From: Gammaproteobacteria bacterium | GTDB lineage: Bacteria > Pseudomonadota > Gammaproteobacteria > Enterobacterales > Alteromonadaceae | Reading direction: 5' to 3' | Length of the DNA stretch: 7,867 nucleotides | Assembly: GCA_027484495.1 (NCBI GenBank) | Contig: JAIXSW010000461.1 | Location: 1 to 7,867, forward strand | In this document: one piece after another, positions 1 to 4,468 of the stretch | How the letters are laid out: the number at the start of each line of letters is the position of its first letter | Numbering within the stretch: the first letter of the stretch is position 1 | Position numbers and translations under genes: made by a program | The notes under the pieces: model-generated | Told to the model about the DNA's origin: nothing | Database searches by the model: none | Seen by the model: the letters and a program-made list of their open reading frames with translations, nothing else

Positions 1-141
1 GGGCAAACAGAGCGCCTCAGCAAACTCCAGTTGCACCAGCTCCGCCTGTGCCAATAACGCGGTTTGTTCGTCTTCCGGCAGATGGCGCAGCAGCCGGTTC
101 TGGATCTGTGGTCTTTGAGTGGCAGGGATCACGACTGGCAT
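1..141 (-). CDS. Crp/Fnr-family transcriptional regulator, N-terminal fragment (cut by window edge)
   Basis: Only the first 47 codons are visible; the gene continues beyond position 1. The translation begins MPVVIPATQRPQIQNRLL and continues with RHLPEDEQTALLAQAEL. This is the usual N-terminal lead of Crp/Fnr regulators (NRLL.xLP..e...L) just before the cyclic-nucleotide-binding beta-roll. The ATG at 141 is preceded by AAGGAGA about 5 nt upstream, a clear ribosome binding site, which fixes the start. No DNA-binding helix-turn-helix or effector pocket is visible, so the ligand (cAMP, Fe-S, haem or none) cannot be judged. It lies 93 bp downstream of the BON lipoprotein gene on the same strand and may be the last gene of that unit. 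By inference it could regulate the neighbouring envelope genes. The family call is moderately sure because it rests on a short stretch. Confidence 0.72.
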   Translation of the reverse strand, partial: MPVVIPATQRPQIQNRLLRHLPEDEQTALLAQAELVQLEFAEALCLP

Positions 142-208
142 AAGTCTCCTTTCTGAACGCATGAGGAAACAGGTAGCAGGGTTGCCAGCAGGTCGTTGCT
201 GATCCTGC

Positions 209-224
209 CGCAATTGTCATTGCG
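209..224. repeat. Inverted repeat between the BON gene and the Crp/Fnr-like gene
   Basis: CGCAAT-TGTC-ATTGCG is a perfect 6-bp inverted repeat with a 4-nt centre in the gap between the BON stop and the Crp/Fnr start. No T-tract follows on either strand, so it is not a convincing terminator. It could be an operator for autoregulation or a weak RNA hairpin. No good -35/-10 pair was found in this gap. Confidence 0.35.
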
Positions 225-234
225 CTATATCTGG

Positions 235-546
235 CTATTTAACCCGCATATCATTTTTCACCGACACCACGCCGCCCACATCGCGCGTCAGCCGCATCGC
301 GGTATTGATGTCTTGCTGTGAATTGACAAAGCCGCTGAGCTGCACCACGCCTTTAAAAGTTTCGACGTTGATTTCGGCAACGCTGAGCGTTTTTTCGCCA
401 AGGATCGCGGCTTTCACTTTGGTGGTGATCACGCTGTCATCCAGATACTCACCCGTGCCTTCTTTATTATGTTCAGAGCTGCAGCCGGCAACGGTTGCCA
501 GGCTCAGCGTCAGCAGAAAAATTTGCAGAACTTGATTGGTTTTCAT
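235..546 (-). CDS. BON-domain outer-membrane-type lipoprotein (OsmY-like)
   Basis: A 103-residue protein with a lipoprotein signal peptide: MKTNQ, a hydrophobic stretch (residues 6-20), then the lipobox VAGC with Cys22 as the acylated residue. Ser at +2 predicts Lol sorting to the outer membrane. The mature part carries one BON domain (about residues 37-103) with the typical DSVITTKVKAAIL start, a GVVQLSGFV strand and a final VKNDMRVK. BON domains occur in OsmY, Kon and related periplasmic stress proteins and are thought to bind membranes or envelope surfaces. The ATG at 546 is preferred because GGAG lies about 8 nt upstream; an in-frame GTG at 555 overlaps that site. It lies 43 nt after the DUF3309 gene with no terminator between, so cotranscription is likely. 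Confidence 0.88.
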   Translation of the reverse strand: MKTNQVLQIFLLTLSLATVAGCSSEHNKEGTGEYLDDSVITTKVKAAILGEKTLSVAEINVETFKGVVQLSGFVNSQQDINTAMRLTRDVGGVVSVKNDMRVK

Positions 547-589
547 CACATACACTCCGTGCTTTAGCAGAAAAAATCACCTTGCCGCA

Positions 590-751
590 TTAGCCGGCGC
601 GACCGGTCAGTAACAGCACAATCAACACCAGCAGCATGATGCCAATGGCTCCTCCGGGGCGGTAACCCCAACTACGACTATGCGGCCAGGTGGGCAGAGC
701 GCCCAGAAACAACAAGATCAGAATGATCAGCAAAATAGTGGCAATGGACAT
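590..751 (-). CDS. DUF3309 family small membrane protein
   Basis: A 53-residue hydrophobic peptide. It begins MSIATILLIILILLFLGALP (first membrane segment, about residues 4-19). It then has the family hallmark PTWPHSRSWGYRPGG (20-34) and a second membrane segment, IGIMLLVLIVLLLTG (36-50). This two-helix hairpin with a central TWPHSRSWGY loop is characteristic of DUF3309 proteins, which have no known biochemical function and often sit beside BON, CsbD or PRC-barrel genes. GGAGG lies about 9 nt upstream of the ATG. It is the first gene of a probable unit with the BON lipoprotein, and its upstream region carries the shared 44-bp block at 797-840. The role is unknown; location in the inner membrane is inferred from hydrophobicity. 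Confidence 0.9.
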   Translation of the reverse strand: MSIATILLIILILLFLGALPTWPHSRSWGYRPGGAIGIMLLVLIVLLLTGRAG

Positions 752-796
752 GGATGGCCTCCGTGGCGCCGGAGCACAGAAGGTCCCGGATACCCC

Positions 797-840
797 AAGT
801 CTGCCCGCTTCAGTGCCGGCGATCGGTGCGCTGGCGCACT
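797..840 (-). promoter_or_regulatory. Shared promoter/operator block upstream of the DUF3309 unit (copy 1)
   Basis: On the minus strand this block starts AGTGCGCCAGCGCACCGA and ends CTGAAGCGGGCAGACTT. By hand alignment 35 of 44 bases match the block at 2653-2696, with no gaps. The core is an inverted repeat (GTGCGC-TG-GCGCAC on the plus strand, 826-839). The block ends 45 nt before the DUF3309 ATG. The final CAGACT could be a weak -10; no good -35 hexamer is seen, which fits an activator-dependent or alternative-sigma promoter. That function is inference. Confidence 0.6.
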
Positions 841-935
841 CAGCACCGTACCAATGCTCAATTTATACACAGCGCAATAACCCACCATCGCCGGGATAAG
901 TGCTCCGCCGAACAGAGAACATCGCGCCGGCGGCG

Positions 936-942
936 CATACTT
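936..942 (+). promoter_or_regulatory. Candidate -10 element for the PRC-barrel gene
   Basis: CATACTT resembles a sigma70/sigmaS -10 element. It sits 32 nt after an AGTGC (899-903). This is exactly the spacing that separates AGTGC from CAGACTT and CATAGTT in the two conserved blocks of the leftward units. No standard -35 hexamer is visible. The transcript would start near 948-950, giving a leader of about 90 nt. Confidence 0.3.
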
Positions 943-949
943 TGCAAAC

Positions 950-965
950 TGTCCAGCACTGGACA
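950..965. repeat. Palindrome TGTCCAG-CA-CTGGACA upstream of the PRC-barrel gene
   Basis: Perfect 7-bp arms separated by 2 nt. It lies about 8 nt after the candidate -10 at 936-941, so it could be an operator at the start site. No T-tract follows, so it is not a terminator. The binding factor is unknown. Confidence 0.45.
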
Positions 966-1040
966 CATCCGCCGCCCACGGCTCTAACGCGGCGCTTTCC
1001 TCACAGCCCGGTTCGCCGGCAACCACAGAAGGTTTATCAG

Positions 1041-1460
1041 ATGAATTATCATGAACGCGATATTTATGGCATCTACAACAACCCTCAGTTTTCCCCACCG
1101 TTAATGGCACAAGGCCCGGGTCCACATTTGATGGGCGCAGAAACGTTGATTGGTAACAACGTGTTGAATCATGCAGGTCAAACCCTGGGTGACATCAAAG
1201 AAATCATGCTGGAAGTGGAAACCGGCCGCGTCGGTTATGCCGTGTTGTCGTTCAGTACTTACTTTGGCCTCGGCGAGAAATTATTCGCCGTGCCGTGGAA
1301 GATGCTGAAACTGGACCCGCTGCAAAAATGTTTTGTCATGGATTTGTCACCCGAACGCCTGAAAAACGCGCCGGGTTTTGACAAAGGCCACTGGCCCAAT
1401 ATGAAAGATGTGGAATGGGAAAAGTCACTGCATAGTTTTTACGGCAGCAATCTGAATTAA
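1041..1460 (+). CDS. PRC-barrel domain-containing protein
   Basis: A 139-residue soluble protein without signal peptide or membrane segment. Residues about 32-113 form a PRC-barrel: GAETLIGNNVLNHAGQTLGD, then IKEIMLEVETGRVGYAVLSF and the hallmark FGLGEKLFAVPW (about 77-88). PRC-barrel proteins are small beta-barrels named after the photosynthetic reaction centre H subunit and RimM. Stand-alone bacterial versions are common in stress clusters but poorly understood. The ATG at 1041 is chosen because AGAAGG lies about 9 nt upstream and the family similarity starts just after it; the same frame is open back to 900 but that extension is low-complexity and unlike the family. It is transcribed away from the DUF3309 unit and ends 9 nt before a strong terminator. 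A C-terminal tail of about 25 residues follows the barrel. Confidence 0.9.
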   Translation: MNYHERDIYGIYNNPQFSPPLMAQGPGPHLMGAETLIGNNVLNHAGQTLGDIKEIMLEVETGRVGYAVLSFSTYFGLGEKLFAVPWKMLKLDPLQKCFVMDLSPERLKNAPGFDKGHWPNMKDVEWEKSLHSFYGSNLN

Positions 1461-1468
1461 TCGCTGCG

Positions 1469-1515
1469 ACGGCGGGTGCCGGTGATAAAAATCACCTGTG
1501 CACCCGCCGTTTTTT
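1469..1515 (+). terminator. Rho-independent terminator of the PRC-barrel gene
   Basis: An 11-bp outer stem (ACGGCGGGTGC, 1469-1479, pairing with GCACCCGCCGT, 1500-1510) encloses a second perfect stem (GGTGAT/ATCACC, 1481-1496, AAAA loop). It is followed by an unbroken run of six T (1510-1515). It points rightward; the minus strand has no T-run after the stem. The T-run overlaps the stop codon of the convergent YqjK-like gene (1514-1516). Confidence 0.93.
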
Positions 1516-1831
1516 ATGCGTTTGCTTGTTTGGCAGCAGCGGCGCGTTGCTGCGGCGGAACACGCACATGCTGTGCACTCTGCCATAACGCAAACAGCCA
1601 GACCGGTACTTGTTGCAGCCACGACGAGCTGCCGTTACGCCTTTTTGCGGCGCCGACCGACAAATGCTGCAGCAGACTTACCGTCAGCAACAATCCGCCA
1701 GCCAGCAATAGCGGCGTTTTCAGACGGATTATCAACCGATGTTGTAATTGCCGGCATGTTATCCGCCTGGCTTGCAACGTCGCGGCACAACAGCGGATTT
1801 GCTGATTTAACTGACTGGATGTGATGGACAT
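1514..1831 (-). CDS. YqjK-like small membrane-associated protein
   Basis: A 105-residue basic protein. An N-terminal Gln/Arg-rich helix (residues 7-37, with Cys14, Cys15 and Cys26) precedes a clear membrane segment (about 39-57, PLLLAGGLLLTVSLL). A second, shorter hydrophobic stretch follows (71-84, WLQQVPVWLFALWQ) and then an Ala/Gln-rich tail. Sequence resemblance to E. coli YqjK is faint. The call rests mainly on size, layout and position as third gene after YqjD/ElaB-like and YqjE-like genes, the same order as in the E. coli yqjDEK group. GGAGG lies 7 nt before the ATG. Its first 25 bases overlap the end of the holin-like gene, implying translational coupling. Its stop codon lies inside the T-run of the convergent terminator. 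Function is unknown. Confidence 0.68.
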   Translation of the reverse strand: MSITSSQLNQQIRCCAATLQARRITCRQLQHRLIIRLKTPLLLAGGLLLTVSLLQHLSVGAAKRRNGSSSWLQQVPVWLFALWQSAQHVRVPPQQRAAAAKQANA

Positions 1832-2274
1832 GGCGCGGCCTCCGCAAGGGGTTCAGCTTTGTTGTCAGTATCGCCGGGCGATTGGTCGCGCCAGCTCTGT
1901 AACGTCGCCGGAAAACGCAAAAAGTGACTGTGATAACGGATTTGCCGCAAGCACAGTGCTAGCGCCAGCAGCTGCAATAGCAAGAGCAGCAGGTAACTTT
2001 GCCAGGCTGACCAGCCAAGCGCGGCCAAACCGGTCCAGACTATCAACAGCACAATCACCCAACTACTGAGCAGCAGCAATGCGGTAAAGAGCCCAAGCAC
2101 ACAAATCGCCACCAGACTTTCGGCAGCGCGTTGCGTCTCCAGTGTCAGTAACTGCAATTGTTGCCGCCACTGACTGCGGATCAGCTGCAGATAGTCTGTC
2201 AGCTGATCCAGCAGACCCGGCGCTGCAGCATGGACCGGAGCAGTGCCGGGCGTATCGACAGGTTCAGCCGACAC
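1807..2274 (-). CDS. YqjE-like (phage-holin-superfamily III fold) inner-membrane protein
   Basis: A 155-residue protein with an N-terminal cytoplasmic amphipathic part (LLDQLTDYLQLIRSQW, 21-36; QLLTLETQRAAESL, 41-54). Two strong membrane segments follow (about 55-80 and 88-109), then a charged C-terminal tail. The LTLETQRAAESL..I pattern before the first helix is typical of the YqjE / 'phage holin family' proteins that accompany YqjD/ElaB in proteobacterial chromosomes. Despite the name there is no lysis module here. The start is GTG at 2274, overlapping the DUF883 stop by 11 bp; no strong Shine-Dalgarno precedes it, so it probably depends on reinitiation after the upstream gene. No better in-frame ATG exists near the N-terminus. 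Partners are probably the DUF883 and YqjK-like proteins. Confidence 0.82.
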   Translation of the reverse strand: MSAEPVDTPGTAPVHAAAPGLLDQLTDYLQLIRSQWRQQLQLLTLETQRAAESLVAICVLGLFTALLLLSSWVIVLLIVWTGLAALGWSAWQSYLLLLLLQLLALALCLRQIRYHSHFLRFPATLQSWRDQSPGDTDNKAEPLAEAAPCPSHPVS

Positions 2275-2602
2275 GGGATTTCAGCAACCAGCTGATGACA
2301 AAACCTGTAGCAACTGCTGCACCCAGTACAGCCACCGGCCGGCGGCGGATCTGGCCTCTGACGGCATTACTGAGACGGTGTCCGGCAGCGGTCAGCTGTT
2401 CGGAACGTACATCAAAATTCTCGGCACTATGACTGGCAGCGCTGGCCAGCCGATCAACGGTGTCATGCGCTTTAACACTGAACTGATCAATTACCGGATG
2501 GGCGGCAGCAGACGCCTGGTCAATCACATGATTAAAACCTGATGCTTTGGCATCGGCATTGGTGCTGGTATTCATTTTGAGCGGGTCGGTTGACGTTTGC
2601 AT
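2264..2602 (-). CDS. DUF883 family protein (YqjD/ElaB-like, C-tail-anchored)
   Basis: A 112-residue protein with a long, Ala-rich amphipathic helical region (about 20-85), then the family signature RGQIRRRPVAVLGAAVATGF, and a single C-terminal membrane helix (about 89-107) ending in basic residues. E. coli YqjD and ElaB are sigmaS-controlled C-tail-anchored inner-membrane proteins that bind ribosomes in stationary phase. A similar role is inferred here. The helix holds three copies of a V-I-D-Q-type unit at residues 26, 37 and 48, an 11-residue period. The ATG at 2602 has GAGGT 5 nt upstream; an alternative at codon 10 lacks a site. First gene of a three-gene operon, with the conserved 44-bp block 50 nt upstream. 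Confidence 0.87.
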   Translation of the reverse strand: MQTSTDPLKMNTSTNADAKASGFNHVIDQASAAAHPVIDQFSVKAHDTVDRLASAASHSAENFDVRSEQLTAAGHRLSNAVRGQIRRRPVAVLGAAVATGFVISWLLKSRVG

Positions 2603-2652
2603 AGCTACCTCAGAACTCTGCCAGATCCGCAGCAGTGCGGGGCAGGAGCTGT

Positions 2653-2696
2653 AACTATGCCTGCTTCAGCGCAGGACTTCGGTGCGCTGACGCACT
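2653..2696 (-). promoter_or_regulatory. Shared promoter/operator block upstream of the DUF883 operon (copy 2)
   Basis: On the minus strand it starts AGTGCGTCAGCGCACCGA and ends CTGAAGCAGGCATAGTT. It matches the block at 797-840 at 35 of 44 positions without gaps, including 17 of the first 18. The inverted repeat GTGCG-CTGA-CGCAC lies at 2682-2695. CATAGT at the end is a plausible -10 (4 of 6 to TATAAT). It ends 50 nt before the start codon, against 45 nt for copy 1. Confidence 0.6.
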
Positions 2697-2708
2697 TGTG
2701 TCACACAA
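2696..2708. repeat. 13-bp palindrome adjoining the DUF883 regulatory block
   Basis: TTGTGTCACACAA is a perfect palindrome around a single central base, directly upstream of the conserved block with respect to the DUF883 operon. TTGTG-N3-CACAA looks like a regulator half-site pair, but the spacing differs from the classical CRP (TGTGA-N6-TCACA) and FNR (TTGAT-N4-ATCAA) sites. It is not present at the other copy of the block. Confidence 0.4.
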
Positions 2709-2747
2709 TGGCAGAACGGGCGTGCATAACCAGCACACCCAGTGATG

Positions 2748-3449
2748 CTACAAACACAAGCGGTAGCCAACGCCGGCTTCGGTTTTCAGATGCTGCGGGG
2801 CGGCCGGGTTGTCTTCGAGCTTTTGCCGCAGCCCCGCCATATGCACGCGGATATATTCGGGTCTGTCCTGATAGGTGGCGCCCCAGACCTGCGTCAGGAT
2901 CTGGTTGTGAGTCAGCGCCGATCCGGCGTGACGCAGCAGACATAACAACATTTCATATTCGGTTTTGGTCAGGTGGACCGCGACATCATCTTTGTGCACC
3001 AACCGCTGAACCGGGTCAATCCGTATGGTGCCAAAGCCCAGTACCGGCGTATGACCATGCCGCGGTCGCAGCGCTGCGCGCAAGCGCGCCAGCAGCTCGC
3101 CGGCGCTGAACGGCTTGGTGACATAATCGTTGGCACCGCAGTCCAGCGCCGTTACTTTGTCCTGTTCTTTGCCGCGGGCCGAAATGACAATTACCGGGAT
3201 CTCGGACCATTGCCGCAACTGGCGCAACAACTCAATGCCATCGATGTCAGGTAGACCCAAATCCAGCAACAGCACGTCAAATTGCTGGTGCGCCAGCAGT
3301 TCCAGACCGCTGAGCCCTTCGGCACAGATCTGCAGCTGATAACCCTGACTTTGCAGCAACGCCTGCAGAAAACTCTGCATACCCGCGTCGTCTTCCAGCA
3401 GCAGGACCCGGTTTGGTGTGGGCGTTAATGTTGGCATGGTACTTTTCAT
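2748..3449 (-). CDS. KdpE-like OmpR-family response regulator
   Basis: A 233-residue two-domain regulator. Receiver domain (about 14-130): acidic pocket Asp20/Asp21, phosphoacceptor Asp63 in LLLDLGLPDIDG, switch Ser90 in PVIVISAR, Lys112 in VTKPF. A winged-helix DNA-binding domain follows (about 138-233), with HLTKTEYEMLLCLLRHAGSA, then LTHNQILTQVWG and VGYRLCL at the end. LDLGLPDIDGIE, LRQWSEIPVIVISAR and the QVWG..RQKLE..P..P pattern are close to E. coli KdpE. The ATG at 3449 overlaps the kinase stop (ATGA) and has GGAG 8 nt upstream, so the longer open frame reaching 3758 is not real. An alternative ATG lies four codons downstream. It is last in the trkH-kinase-regulator operon. Targets are likely potassium or osmotic genes, perhaps the operon itself. 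Confidence 0.93.
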   Translation of the reverse strand: MKSTMPTLTPTPNRVLLLEDDAGMQSFLQALLQSQGYQLQICAEGLSGLELLAHQQFDVLLLDLGLPDIDGIELLRQLRQWSEIPVIVISARGKEQDKVTALDCGANDYVTKPFSAGELLARLRAALRPRHGHTPVLGFGTIRIDPVQRLVHKDDVAVHLTKTEYEMLLCLLRHAGSALTHNQILTQVWGATYQDRPEYIRVHMAGLRQKLEDNPAAPQHLKTEAGVGYRLCL

Positions 3450-4459
3450 TGTGGCCACTCCAGCAACGCCGTCACGCCGCTCGCGCTGTGTTCCAGCACA
3501 AAACGGCCGCGATGCAGTGCCGCAACGGTCTGACAGATCCGCAGTCCCAGCCCGGTGCCGCTGTCGCGCTGTGCCTGACGTTTTTCGCCGGGGGCATTGT
3601 GCAATCGCAGCTGGTAATGGCCGTCGGTCGCGCTGAACACCAGCTGATAAGGCGGAGCACCGTGTCGATGGGCATTTTCCAGTAAATTCGCCAGCGCCAT
3701 TTCTAATAACTCCAAATCGCCGGATAGCTGCTGTGACGCGCCCTCCGGCCGCAGGCAAACCGGCATCAGGCCGGCATCGTCACTACGCCGCGCCAGCGCG
3801 CCGGCAATTAAATCATCAGCGCTAAATACACTGATCCGTAATGAATCGCGCATCAGCTGGGCTTTACTTAATTCCAGTACTTTTTCAAAGTGTTGATTTA
3901 ACAGCAGACTTTGCTGATAGATATTCTGCGCTTGTTGCTGCCGTTGCTCGGCCGACAGTTGCAGTTCGGTATCTGCCAGCATACTGGACGCGCCCATGAT
4001 GGTCGCCAGCGGTGTGCGCAGATCATGCGACAGACTGCGCAGCAACACGGCACGTTGTTGTTCCAGTTCCACCTGCAATTGTTGCTGCGCGCTGGTCTGT
4101 AGTTGCTGACGTAAACGATCAGACAAATAGCTGATAAATACCCCAAAAGCAGCCATGACAAAAAAGCTGATAAAGTTACTGATATCATGCACATTCAGCG
4201 TGTAATACGGCGGCACAAAACACCAGTTCAGCAATAACACCGACCAGATTGTCGTCAGCATCGCCGGTGTTTTGCCAAACTGCAGCGCCATCGCACTGAT
4301 CCACAATAACAACAGCATCGCGACATCAGTCGGACTGATGGCCTCGCGCAGCGGTATCAGCAGCAGACACCCCAGCACCGGCAACAGCAGAATTCCGCTG
4401 ACCGACCACAGCAGTGAATGACGCCAACCGCTATTCTTTTGCAGATAAGCAAAGGCCAT
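3446..4459 (-). CDS. Short KdpD-like sensor histidine kinase (DUF4118 + kinase core)
   Basis: A 337-residue kinase. Four membrane segments (about 17-36, 45-60, 66-83, 94-112) form a DUF4118-type region. A Gln-rich linker (117-137) follows, then the HisKA dimerization helix with phospho-accepting His145 in RSLSHDLRTPLATIMG. The HATPase region has an N box (NLLENAHRHG, 258-267) and a G2 box (SGTGLGL, 300-306). The TM part and HDLRTPL region resemble the C-terminal half of KdpD, but the large N-terminal KdpD and USP domains (E. coli KdpD is about 890 residues) and the GAF-like segment are absent. The usual DxGxG G1 box is replaced by HNAPG, and only about nine residues separate it from the G2 box, so the ATP lid/F box looks missing. 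The ATG lies 9 nt after the trkH stop and its GAGG site overlaps that stop. Confidence 0.9.
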   Translation of the reverse strand: MAFAYLQKNSGWRHSLLWSVSGILLLPVLGCLLLIPLREAISPTDVAMLLLLWISAMALQFGKTPAMLTTIWSVLLLNWCFVPPYYTLNVHDISNFISFFVMAAFGVFISYLSDRLRQQLQTSAQQQLQVELEQQRAVLLRSLSHDLRTPLATIMGASSMLADTELQLSAEQRQQQAQNIYQQSLLLNQHFEKVLELSKAQLMRDSLRISVFSADDLIAGALARRSDDAGLMPVCLRPEGASQQLSGDLELLEMALANLLENAHRHGAPPYQLVFSATDGHYQLRLHNAPGEKRQAQRDSGTGLGLRICQTVAALHRGRFVLEHSASGVTALLEWPQ

Positions 4460-4468
4460 CGTGTTGCC

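Larger units (their letters stand above)
752..1040. other. Divergent intergenic region between the DUF3309 and PRC-barrel genes
   Basis: This 289-bp gap separates two divergent genes. It holds the conserved block for the leftward unit (797-840), an AT-rich spot with TATAAA on the minus strand near 867-862, a possible rightward -10 (CATACT, 936-941) and a palindrome at 950-965. Open frames crossing it show no family resemblance and no matching ribosome binding sites, so I see no gene here. Confidence 0.55.

Noticed and set aside
17..220. 67-residue minus-strand open frame overlapping the Crp/Fnr-like start
   Set aside because: Wrong frame relative to the gene with a strong ribosome binding site at 141; no family resemblance.
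900..1040. N-terminal extension of the PRC-barrel frame
   Set aside because: The ribosome binding site and family similarity support the start at 1041; the extension is Arg/Pro-rich and overlaps the palindrome.
727..1125. 132-residue minus-strand open frame across the DUF3309/PRC intergenic region
   Set aside because: It overlaps both real genes, has Cys/Pro-rich low-complexity composition and covers the conserved regulatory block.
1807..2274. Prophage lysis module suggested by the holin-like protein
   Set aside because: No endolysin, spanin or other phage genes; gene order matches the chromosomal yqjD-yqjE-yqjK arrangement.
2597..3109. 170-residue plus-strand open frame opposite the response regulator
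   Set aside because: Antisense shadow of a well-recognised gene; no domain resemblance.
3450..3758. Long N-terminal extension of the response regulator frame
   Set aside because: It lies inside the histidine kinase gene and would add about 100 unlike residues; the ATG at 3449 with GGAG is at the correct domain boundary.
3446..4459. Broken full-length kdpD
   Set aside because: The upstream neighbour is an intact trkH 9 nt away and the kinase has its own start and binding site, so it is a compact gene and not a remnant.
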